Source: Quillaja saponaria
Lineage: Eukaryota; Streptophyta; Magnoliopsida; Fabales; Quillajaceae
Assembly: GCA_029379385.1 (NCBI GenBank)
Contig: CM055617.1
Location: 6,386,001-6,450,000, forward strand
Direction: 5' to 3'
Length of the DNA stretch: 64,000 nucleotides
The notes under the pieces are model-generated. The model was given only the letters and a program-made list of their open reading frames with translations, searched no databases and was not told the DNA's origin. A program made the translations under genes and the position numbers. Shown here piece by piece: positions 47,363 to 58,800 of this stretch. Position 1 is the stretch's first letter, and the number at the start of each line of letters is the position of its first letter.

Positions 47363-50131
47363 TCACCAGTCTCTTGTCTCCAGGAACTTGAGTAGTATCT
47401 CTATCACTTGATTCACAGTTAGGACCTGCTTCCAATATGGGCACAGTCAAGATTATTTTCAGGCAAAACGGTGTCCAAATGACAATCGGGTTGCTGTTAA
47501 CATGCAACATTAGAGATGAGAATTTGACCATACCCCAGCTGGCGAGCAGTTTGGGGGCACTCTAAGGGTGAATCTCATAATTAAAAGTAGTATTTTAGTG
47601 TCGAACGAATGACGGCGGTGCAATGCAGATTTGGACACAAGCATATGATGGGTGATTTTTACAAACGGTTCTTCCCCACATGTGGGTGGGACAAAGACCT
47701 TGTTTAGAAAACAATTAGCTGTCAATAGAATTTCTTTGAACAGGCTAGAGTACAGTTGACTTCTGAGAGAAGAATGACGCAAGGATTAAGATCATACCTG
47801 AGAACTCGGCATTTTCAGGTAATTCCCTATTGGGAGTTTAGCTCTCTGGATTCCTTGCTCTTTCGCCTTCTTCATGGTTATCCCTTTCCACCGGTTGCGA
47901 TCCACTAAGCCACCAATAATATATATCTTCTTTAGATCAAGGTCATCCAATACAGTCTCTGCATCTGCTGTGAGGCATACCAAATTCTCCTTCTGGTGTT
48001 TCAAGGCTTCAATATAAGATCGATTTTCCTTCTCCATTATCCACTTATCAAATCCTGGGAGCCTTTTTAATTGATTATCCATTTCTCCCTTGCATCCAGT
48101 CAACCAGAGATGCGCAGGGGAAGTACATCTACCATTTACTGCATAACAATACATAATCTGCAGATTTTATTGATAATTAATGGTAAATCCAAAAATTAAC
48201 ATGGAAACAGTACTAAAGATGTCCCTTCAGAAAATTTATAAACCTGAGTCAAATGGAAATTATTGAATTAGAACTACAATAGATATCAATGTTGATCACT
48301 TTTTCTTTTTTCTACAGTTGGCTGGCTAAGGGGAGTTCATCTGTCCACTACATTTAGATATGGTGAAGGTCAACGAAAATCAGTTGGAAAAAGATTCAAA
48401 CATGAATAAATTCCAGCACTACCTTTTGCTGTAAAAATCGGAGACACATAAAGAAGATGTGAAAACATCTAATGGTAATCCATGTTGATCACTTTTTCTT
48501 TTTTCTACAGTTGGATGGCTAAGGGGAGTTCATCTGCCGACTACATTTAGATATGGCAAAGAAAGTCAAAGAAAATCAGTTGGAAAAGATCCAAACATGA
48601 ATGAATTCTAGCACTACCTTTTGCTGTAAAAATTGGAGACACATAAAGAAGATGTGAAAACATCTAATGGTAATCCATGTTGATCACTTTTTCTTTTTTC
48701 TACAGTTGGCTGGCTAAGGGGAGTTCATCTGCCCACTACATTTAGATATGGCGAAGAAAGTCAATGAAAATCAGTTGGAAAAAGACCCAAACATGAATGA
48801 ATTCCAGCACTACCTTTTGCTGTAAAAATCGGAGACACATAAAGAAGATGTGAAAACATCTAATGGTAATCCATGCTTAAATTATTTATCACAAATAACA
48901 AACTGTTTTTTTAACAAGTAAAATTAGTTGAATGTGATTAACCACAAGAAGCAAGAGAACTAGTACTGCATAGTGCATTATAATCCACCAATCACGGACC
49001 TGTACCATATTCATAATACCAAATTTTCACCAACAATAATGTAAAACACTTGATTGTTTAAAACATAAAATTCATTCCAACGCCTGAACTTGTGGATCTC
49101 AGATTGCATGCCCAAATTCAACTTTAAAAACAGATAACCAACTTCTTAAAAAATATCAATACTTTCTAGTTTCTTCAACAGTTTATGAGTTTGGAAGTAT
49201 CACACATTAACCCATCTATACTAAGATAAGTAACTTGTCAATTTAGTGACCATAGAGACTACAACTAATGGTCTCAACTCTCAACCTATTGGTTGCCTGA
49301 AGTCTGTCTATGAAATATCCTTTCTTCATGCCATGTTCAATTGAAGGCATCAGGCATGTTATCAAATGTTTTCTGTATTCACATAAACTTGAATAGCTCA
49401 TCCACCTACAAGGTCCTGTCCCTCTTTTCTTCTTCTCCTTCCAACCACTTTCACATTCTTCTCTCTCCATTCCCAAATCACCTCTCTATCCTTATTGCTA
49501 ATATGCCTTTTCCCACAGCAACTATAATTTTAACAAGCCTATCTTCATTTCAAGTATTCACCCTACCCTATTAGTCAACTTTGTTTTCTAATTTCACAAC
49601 AGAAAGACACAGAGAAAATACCCATTTCCATAACATTGTCAAAATTTTAACTTTCATTGCTAGAAACAAAAAATACAAGAGGGAATACCTGTTGAACGAG
49701 ACTGTCGATTTCAGTGGGCGTCATAAGATGAGAGAATTCAAGATCAATTACAATCTTCATTCCAAATTCTTTTGCTTTTGTTAGCCTTTCCATCTTCTTA
49801 TCTTTCTCCTCTGACCATTTCTCCATCCTCTCTTTCCTCAAACTCTTTCGCGACTCAATCAGCTTCAATCTCTCCTCTTCTGTTAGGCTTGCCAAGGTTT
49901 CCTCCCATCCTTCCGTTTTCTCTCTGCCTCTTTCTTCTTCTGCACTTTCATTTGTGCTTTTTTCTCAGCCTTCTTTGCTTCGAATTTCTGTTGCATCGTT
50001 AACTTCTTTTGGGCTGTCTTGGAAAGAGGTTTTCGAGGAGACGGCGGAATTTGGTTGTCATCGGTCGCGTTCTCCGCGGCATTTTGATCACTTCCCACAG
50101 CCACCATTGCATGCAGAGGCTCCGGCGTCAT
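47363..50131 (-). pseudogene. TRM10: TRM10-type tRNA (guanine-9) methyltransferase, two lesions
   Basis: Minus strand. Exon 1 is about 49689-50131, exon 2 47798-48157, and exon 3 starts at 47425. The N-terminus is Lys-rich (KFEAKKAEKKAQMKVQKKKE), as in this family. The SPOUT methyltransferase core shows MKIVIDLEFSHLMTPTEI, IMYCYAVNGRC, LTADAETVLDDL, KIYIIGGLVDRNR and KLPIGNYLKM, which bind S-adenosylmethionine and tRNA. Two breaks: one base is lacking near 49906-49910, so the first reading frame ends early, and an in-frame TGA at 47363-47365 follows VIEILLKFLETRDW, where the family continues into a FFQVIP tail that is still readable after the stop. Arabidopsis At5g47680 is the likely counterpart. 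Either decay or sequence errors; the coding pattern is otherwise well kept. Confidence 0.85.
48290..48890. repeat. Three tandem copies of a 195-bp unit in TRM10 intron 1
   Basis: GTTGATCACTTTTTCTTTTT starts units at 48291, 48484 and 48679 (periods 193 and 195), with a partial fourth end near 48867. The copies differ at few positions. Each contains TTTTTTCTACAG, which looks like a 3' splice site, in the plus-strand direction, opposite to the gene. Confidence 0.85.
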
Positions 50132-50540
50132 TACTGAGGGTGCTCGCTCTGAATGCTGAAGTTACGGCTTTGTTTGGGAAGAACCAAACGACCAATCTCA
50201 GAGATACAACGCAATTCAAAAACTGCGTCGTTACAAATTAGGTGAAACGACACCCGTGATTTGAAAACTAGCAAATTCGGGTTGAAGTTTCCATTATGAA
50301 TTTGTTATCGAATCTAGCAAACCAAGGTTAAGAGTAAAATTTCAATATTTTCCGATATACAATTAGAAGCAAATTTTTTTACAACTTCTAAAATTTAGGT
50401 GAGGATAGAATTTTTCTTTGACTAGATCAAATAAATTAATTAATCAAGATAGATATAATGTAACTCGCATATTACTTAATTGCTAACTCCAATGAAAATA
50501 TACCGTTTACATAAAATAAATATTAATGAGTTATTTTACA
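50132..50540. other. TRM10 promoter side
   Basis: 5' flank of the minus-strand TRM10 gene; a short spacer with no other gene. Confidence 0.45.
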
Positions 50541-50544
50541 CTAA

Positions 50545-53135
50545 CCCTAATCACAGTATCCTAACCCTAGTTACAGTACTTTAAATCTAGCTAATGTATT
50601 TTAAACCTAGGTACTGCATACTAATTCTAGTTATCGTACCCTAATCCTAGTTACAGCACACTAATCCTAGTTATCGTACCAAATCCTAGTTACTGTACCA
50701 AAACTCTAGTTATTATACCAAAACCCTATTACCATACTCTAACCCTAGTTACGATACCTTAACCTTAGTTACCTAGTTACGATACCTTAACCATAGTTAC
50801 CATACTCTAACATTAGTTACTTTACCCTAATCATAGTTATGATACCTTAACCTTAGTTACTGTACCCAAACCCTAATTACGACATTCAAACCCTAGTTAC
50901 CATACCCAAAGTCTAATTATCATACCCAAACCCTAGTTACCGGTACCATAACCATAGTTACAGTATCCTAATCCTAATTACAGTACCCTAACCCTAGTTA
51001 CAGTAACCTAACTTTAGTCACGATACCTAAACCCTGGTTATGGCATCCAAACCCTAATTATCGTACCTTAACCGTAGTTTCCATACCCAAACCCTTAACC
51101 CTAGTTACGGTACCCTAATCCTAATTACCATACACTAGCCCTAATTACGGTAGCCTAACCCTAGTTATCGTACCTAAACCTCAGTTACAGTACCCAAACC
51201 CTAATTACTATACCCAAACCCTAGTTACCTAACCTAGACCCTAGTTACCATACCTAAACCATAGTCATGGTACCCAAACCCAAGTTACAGTACTCAAACC
51301 CCAGTTACTATATCCTAACCTTAGTTACTGCACCTTAACCCTAATTACGATACCCTAAATATAGTTATGGTACCCTAAACCTAGTTAAATCCTAGTTACG
51401 GTACCAAGACCCTAGTTACAGTATCAAAACCCTAGTTACCTTACCCTAATCATAGTTACTGTACCCAAACTGTAGTTACTATACCCAAACCCTAATTACG
51501 ATACCCAAACTCTAGTTACAGTACCCAAACCCTAGTTAACGTACCCTAATTCTAGTTATGGTACCTTAACCCTAGTCACGGTACCCTAACCCTAGTTATC
51601 ATACCCTAACCTTAGTTTTCGTACCTAAACCCTTAACCCTAGTTACGATACCCTAATCTTAATTAACGTACCTTAGCCCTAGTTAAGGTACCCTAACCCT
51701 ATTTACCATACCCAAACCCTAGTTATAGTATCCTAACCCTATTTACAGTACCCAAACCCAGTTACCGTACCCAAACCCTAATTACCGTACCCAAACCCTA
51801 GTTCTCGTACCTTAACCCTAGTTCTCGTACCCAAACCTTTAACCATAGTTACTATACCCTAACCCAAGTTACTATACCATAATCCTAGTTATTGTAACCA
51901 AACTTTTAACCTTAGTTACGATACCTAACCCTTAATATCATACCCTAGCTCTAGATAAGGTACCCAAACCCTAGCTACAGTACCCAAACCCTAGTTACCA
52001 TATCCAAACCTTAGTTTTCATACCCAAACCCTAGTTACTGTATCCAAACCCTAGTTATCGTACCTTAACCTTAATTATCATACCATAATCCTAGTTACCG
52101 TACTCAAACCCTAGTCATGGCACATAAACCCTAGTTATCGTACCCTGATCTTATTTACCTACCCTAACCCTAGTTACCGTATCCTAACTCTAGTTACCGT
52201 ATCTTAATCCTAGTTCCCGTATCCTAACTGTAGTTACTATACCCAAACCCAAGTTACTGTATCCAAACCCTAGTTACCGTATCCTAACCTTAGTTACCAT
52301 ACCCAAACCTTAGTTACTGTACCCTAACCCTACTTACCGTACCATAACCCTTACCATAGATATCGTACCCTTACCTTAGTTACCGTATCTAAATCTTAGT
52401 TACAGTACCCTAACGCTAGTTATTGTATCATAACCCTAGTTACAGTACCCTAACTTTAGTTACATAACTCTAATCCTAGTTACGGGATCCTAACTCTAGT
52501 CACGACACCCTCACCGTAATTATCGCACCCTAACCCTAGTTACCATACCTAAACTCAAGTTACAGTACCGTAATTCTAGTTATCGCATCCAAACCCAAGT
52601 TATGGTACCCAAACCCTAGTTACCGTACCTTAACCTTAGTTACTATACCCTAACCCTAATTATTGTACCCGAACCCTAATTATTGTTCCCTAACACTAAT
52701 TATCTTACCCTAATCTTAATTGTCTTACCCTAACACTAGTTACTATATACTAATCCTAGTTATGGTACCCTAACCATAATCCTATTTACGGTGCCCTAAC
52801 CGTAACCCTAGTTACATTACCCTAATACTAATTATAATACCATAACTCTAACCCTAATTATGGTACCTTAGTCTTAATTACGGTACCTTGATCCTAGTTA
52901 TGGTATCTTAACTCTTGTTATATTACCCTAATACTAATTACGGTAGTCTAACCCTAACTCTAATTATTGTACCTTAACTTTAATTACTGTACCCTAACCC
53001 TAATTATGGTGTCGTAACTGTAATCCTAGCTCTAATTACGATAGCTTAACCTTAATTATGATACTCTAACCTTAATCTTAATTATAACACTCTAATCTTA
53101 AATTTAATTATGATACCCTAATCCTAATTATGGTT
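50545..53135. repeat. 20-bp telomere-like minisatellite, about 130 units
   Basis: About 2.6 kb of degenerate units of 20 bases with the consensus CCCTAACCCTAGTTACNGTA. The phrases CCCTAACCCTAG and CCCAAACCCTAG recur throughout, alternating with GTTAC and GGTACC or CGTACC. Most units differ from consensus by one to four bases. The complement reads CTAGGGTTAGGG, close to but not the same as the plant telomere repeat TTTAGGG. It fills the space between the divergent TRM10 and PDS5 genes. No open frame of note is inside. It ends near 53130, where units give way to unique sequence. Confidence 0.9.
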
Positions 53136-53450
53136 CAATATTGGACGACATGGACATTGATTTGCCAAGAACACTAACTAACTTATCATTGAGGTTATAT
53201 TGAAGTTAGTTCTAATAGGGTCACATACTTTTACATTGTGAGGAAGTTTTGAAGAATGTGGAAAATGATAGGTTCTAAGCAAACTTATTTACTGCTGCTA
53301 TGAGGAGTATTGATTTTAGCCCTTTCTGACCAAGGAGTATTGACCTTACAAGGAACTGAAATTCAAGGTTGTAAGAGTTTGCAAGCTTAATACAAGTCTC
53401 TACAAAAAAGATCATTTTTTGTTTTAGTTTCTGGAACTCATACCATTTAG
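53136..53450. other. Unique spacer after the minisatellite
   Basis: About 300 bases with mixed composition, including a repeated phrase AAGGAGTATTGA; no gene was supported. Confidence 0.4.
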
Positions 53451-54490
53451 TAATATTTAACAAGAAATTGAATCTAAATAAAATTAATACAACAATACTA
53501 TAATCATAAAAAATATACACTTAATATTTCTTTTCATTTATAATATTTAAATAATAATAATTTATATTATAATTATTTGTAACTTACTAAATTAAAAGAA
53601 ATTGAGAAATTCAGTTTTAATCACTATTAAAATATAGTTATTGACAAATTAGAGATTTATTAATATTGAAAAGAATTAGGATAAAAAAAATCAATAGCAT
53701 AATATATCTACCAACTACTAACATATTAATATTAAAATAGAGGAAAATTATGAATAAACTTAAAAAAAAAAAAACTTTTTAAGGTGAAATAATAATTAGA
53801 AAGTAATTATGTAATTGTAAAAAATCATAGAGTATTTAGGAAAATAAAATTTCTTCCACTAAAAGATAAAACAATAATATATAATCATGAAAACTATACT
53901 CTAAATATTTTATAATTCAAAATATTCTTAAAAATATTATTTCATAAATTTGAGAAAAATTACAAAATAATATAATTGTTGATAACTTATTAAACAATTT
54001 TTTTTTTAGAAAATCAATGCTAACTACTATTGACATATAATTATTAAAAATATAATTTTTTTTTTTATGAATTAGAAGTTAAAATAATAATATTATAATC
54101 ATGAAACTATACTCTTAATATTTTTTTTTTCAATTCATAATAATAATTTTTTTTAAAATTTTAATTTATAAATTTGAGAAGAACTAATAAAATTAAGATT
54201 ACTATGCACTCTTAAAAAAAAAAAATTATACTTTCATCTAACATAAAATTATTAAGAAAATATAGATTTATTAATATTAAGAAGAAGTAAAAAAGTAATC
54301 AATAGTTCTAAAATAATTATAATTTTATTAATATTAAAATGGAGAAGAATTAGGAAAATAGTAAAAAAAAATAATAGTCTATTTAAAGTAAAATAACAAC
54401 TAAGGATATATATGTAATAATAAAAATTTATAAGGATATTTAAGAAAATAAAATATTTATACAGTTAAGCAACTTTTATATATATAGTAT
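53451..54490. repeat. AT-rich dispersed repeat, copies 2-4
   Basis: Similar blocks start near 53485, 53868 and 54075, each with ACAATAATAT(A)TAATCATGAAA.CTATACTCTTAATATTT-like sequence, then TTCATAAATTTGAGAA. The last block continues into a segment that matches 9010-9300 (AATCAATAGTT, AATATTAAAAT, ATATATATGTAATAATAA). So this is the same family as the block at 8760-9320. Confidence 0.55.
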
Positions 54491-55879
54491 AGATTGAATT
54501 TAATTATTTTCACGATTTCTCGTTGATTCCTTATAGTTAAATTGTAGGCAAAAGTATATTTTTGGTCTCCAAAGTTTATTAGATGTTTTAATTTAGTCAT
54601 CATATTTTTAATTATGTCTTTTAATTTTGTTGATTGTGTCTAATTAGTCCCAATCCTTTTTCTTTTCTTTTTTTTTTAAAGTGAATAACATCATGCTTTC
54701 TTTTGTTCAAATTTTGTTCTAAAATTAAACAACTTTTAAAAGTTATAAAATTTCAATTTCTTTTTTGTGTGTTTAAACTATTACATGAATGTAAAGCTTT
54801 TATTATTTATAATTATGCAAAAATTATGAAACATCTAGAGGATGAATTTTTTTTTTAATATGTCAAAAATAAATAATATTCGATTTAAATAAAAGTGAAA
54901 AACAAAACGCTTGGAACTAATTAGATAAAATTAAAAGATTAACTAGACACAATTGAAAATGTGCGGATTAAATTAAAATTTTACGGTAAATTCAAATATA
55001 ATTAATAAAATTAAAAGTCTTAAGATGGTTAATAATTGACCAATGGTATTTGTTAATATATAGTCTTAAAAAGAAGTAATTTTAGCATACACCTTTGTTA
55101 TTTATTGTTGCTCACTTTTATGAGTAATGTATTAAAAGATTCCATAGGTGAGTGATATAAGTAAAACAATCAATAAGTGTTTTATCATTCATCAAATGTA
55201 CTTTATATTTTTATTGCAATTGCAACATATTCCTTAATTGATATAAGATTCATCTTTGTTTATTAAAATGAAGCATGGAGCAACCAAAACATTTTAAACC
55301 TCCTAATCTCATAGATAACAAGTTAGGGATTTATTAAAAGATTTTAGAGTTAACAATAAAATCACCATGAAACTTATTATTTTTGCCTTTTTTATTTATT
55401 TAAGAAACAATATTAATGAATTGAAGAAATGTAACTCCACTTTTAGTTTATCAAGTGACAAGTGATAACATAACTATATTATATACTTGAATTAGAAAAT
55501 TAAAAAAAAGAATGAAATCACATTGTTCCAAAGACAAAGGATCCAAAAGCAAAAAGTAAAAATAAAAAAAATCTTGCTGCAGTAATTGCACAGTACAGCA
55601 GCTACAACTGAAGTTGATAAATTTGTCAACGTCATAAATAAGTAAAGCTGCAGGGGCATCACAGCAAAAACCGATTTATATTTTGTGAAGTCAGCACGTG
55701 AAATTTGGGTTGCATTTAGAGCACATCTCGCTCCGTGTTAGAAAGTCGAAAGCCACTACAAGAGAGATAAAGAAAACGAAAACCCTCTTTGTTTCTCTGC
55801 TCAACCCTCATAGCCCTTTTGAACTCCATGAAAAACCTTGATTAACCTGTGAAACGACACCTTGTTCTTAACGAAGAAT
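54491..55879. other. PDS5 upstream region
   Basis: AT-rich DNA and the likely 5' leader of the PDS5 gene; the leader near 55740-55879 is less AT-rich (AGAAAGTCGAAAGCC and a TCTCTGCTCAACCC stretch). No TATA box was singled out. Confidence 0.45.
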
Positions 55880-58800
55880 ATGGCTCAGAAGCTTCAGCAG
55901 CAGCTCAAGGAGGTGGGATCGAAATTGGAGACTCCTCCCTCCACTAAAGACGCCCTCATAAAGCTCTTAAAGGTGTGCATTCTTGAAAAATTACTTGCTA
56001 ATTTTGATTATTTGAGATCAATCTTTTGAATTTTTTCTTCTTTTAATTACACGTTGTTAGGTTGGTTATATCTGCTAGTTTATGTTTGGCTGCTGAGAAA
56101 AAATTTAGTGAACAAAATGGCAAGAAAGTTAGAATATACTTTATGATGCTGATTTTTTTTTTTTCTGTTTAAATTCAGCTCAAGTATTTCATGTATTTTT
56201 TTTGCTGGGGTTAGTTGTGCGAATTTTATATCTTTCCTGAGGGAGGTAGGGAGGTGCTTTTAGGAATGGAAAGTTAAGATTTAGTGTTCTATTTTAAAAT
56301 TTGATGCAATTGGATAGAACAGTTAGGACTTAGTAGGATTACTATATTTGAGGTTAAGAGATTATTAATTGGGAGCAAGTTTGTATGATTTGGTGAAATT
56401 GGGATAAATTTGTTAACTTTGGTTCCCGGATATTGTATTCAAAAATCTTGTAAGAAGTTTGTTAAGGTAGTGGGGAATAGTTTCACCTTGTTTTTTAATT
56501 CACGAAACCATACAAAGGATAAGTGAAGAACATAAAATGGAAAGAAGAGCAAGAAGAAAAAAGCGTCATTGTAAACGAGCATTGTGAATCTATTTGACCT
56601 ATTTTCTCTAAGGCCGAGAGAGGAGGTATGGGAAGAGTGTGGTCCTCAGAAAAGAAAAAGCACATAGACTCTGCTTTCATTCCTCTTGCTTATTTATATT
56701 GTTGTAAATAAAAGAATTTATATTAGTACAGAAAAGAAATCTGAGTACAAGAAGGATCAGGAATTGTGCCATTACGATTCATGAGAAGCCAAAATACCTA
56801 TTTTATTCTAAATACTTTGCGGCATAAATAGTTGTTCCTTGGAAACCTGGAATAGTGCTCCATCAAAAGACACGGCACAGCTCAAAAGAGCCTTGCCTCT
56901 GTCTTCCTACAAGAACTTCAGAGTGTAGTCAGCAGCATTTCTTCCAATCTTCAAGGACAAAACTAAACATCATCAAACTTATGTAATGCTTGATGCCTAA
57001 TACGCATCAGAATTGAGAGCAACACAAATAAGATGGGCATTTATACTCAAATACCAAAATACATACCAATATGGCATTTACTTACTTTACTTACACAAGT
57101 TCATTATGATAAATGAATGAACAATTCACCTCAAAGAAGACAACTAGCCATAATTTTGAATGACAGTCAGTTGGCCAAAAGGAAAAACACTTAGATTTTG
57201 AGATTGTTATTGTTGTTACCATCATCATCATCATTACTTTTGGTTGCACCATTTCACCTCTTGTAATTAGAGACTATGGCATTGATGACAGTATATCTAT
57301 TTAATTAGGGGTTCATTCCAAATGGATTCGAGGATGAATGAGAGGTTTTATTTGAGTTGCAGTTATTTTGACCATTATGCCCTTAGTCAGCTTATTTGAA
57401 TTGCACTAACTACTATAAGTTTGTCATAAAGAGTGCAGTATGCGATTTGTTTGTGGGCCTAATAAGATCCATGTTCTACAGATTATGTTCTAATATGTGC
57501 CAGTTTTACAATATATTGGATAAAAATGACTTCTAGAAGTATTTTATAGTTCCTAATGGTAACTTGGTCATCTTCTTGGAAAAATCCAATAAGCCTCCTA
57601 ACGGAGCATATGTGCTGCTAATGGGCTCTAAATGTGCAACACTTGGGCCAGATTGTCAGCCTCTTAATTAAAAATTCAGTGGCTGAGTTATACTCTTGCT
57701 AGGTACTAACATCATGAGGACATATCCTGTTGATTAAGCAGCCAGTTGTTTGGAGAGGATGGATTTTTCATTGCTGTGGATATAGGGCATTGTCGGGATT
57801 TCCTTAAATGGATCAGATAATGTTAATTGGTTGCTCACATGGATACTATTCTTGGAATGACTTGCTAAGGAACTACGAAAAAAAACGTTGTCCTTAACAA
57901 ACAAATGGTTAGGATTTTAATTCTATAGTCTGCGCAGGTAACTCTACCATGTTCTTCCATTCAAAATTCCTCATAAGTGACTGAAAAGAATAACTTCATT
58001 TTGAACACAAATGCTTTACAATGCTTCTCTTTGTAAATGATTTTTATCCGGAAACACAAGGAGGCTATAATCAAAGAGTTTGTTAAGACTGAGTTTATGG
58101 TTTTCTGTTGATGCCAGGATGCAAAAGGCCAACTGTGAATTTTTTATTTATTTTAAATATGTGTTGTTTTTTGTCAGTTAACTTTCAATTCATTTTACTC
58201 TACTGATCCAAATTTGATGCAAAGTTGTGAAAGTTTGTATATTTAAGTTGTAAAGATAATTTTGGCACTTGTTAATTGTTTTTCAATGTGCAGCAAGCCG
58301 TTGCATGCCTTTCTGAGCTGGATCAATCACCATCAGCTTCAATGTTGGAGTCAATGAAGCCTTTTCTTAATGCAATTGTTAAGCCAGAGTTTCTGAAGCA
58401 TCAAGATAGAGATGTCAAGCTTCTAGTTGCGACATGTGTTTGTGAGATAACTCGGATTACTGCACCTGAAGCTCCTTACGATGATGATGTTTTAAAGGTG
58501 CACTTAGTACATGGCAGTTAACTGTTAAATGAAATTTAGATCAACTCAACCTACTGCTATGCCAACTGCTTGTGATCAGCACCTTTTAATATGTTAGCCA
58601 TAAATTTGGGATTTGTCCGCTTCATGATCTGTGTTAAATGCCCTTGCAGGATATCTTTCAGTTGATCGTTGGCACTTTTAGTGGTTTAAGTGATACCAGT
58701 GGTTCATCATTTGGTCGGAGAGTTGTCATATTGGAGACTCTTGCAAAATATAGATCATGTGTTGTAATGTTGGATCTTGAGTGTGATGATTTGGTTAATG

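Noticed and set aside
49954..50241. Plus-strand open frame over TRM10 exon 1
   Set aside because: It is the shadow of the conserved minus-strand coding exon.
50545..53135. CRISPR array or true telomere
   Set aside because: There are no unique spacers between constant repeats, and the unit is a degenerate 20-mer, not the plant TTTAGGG repeat.
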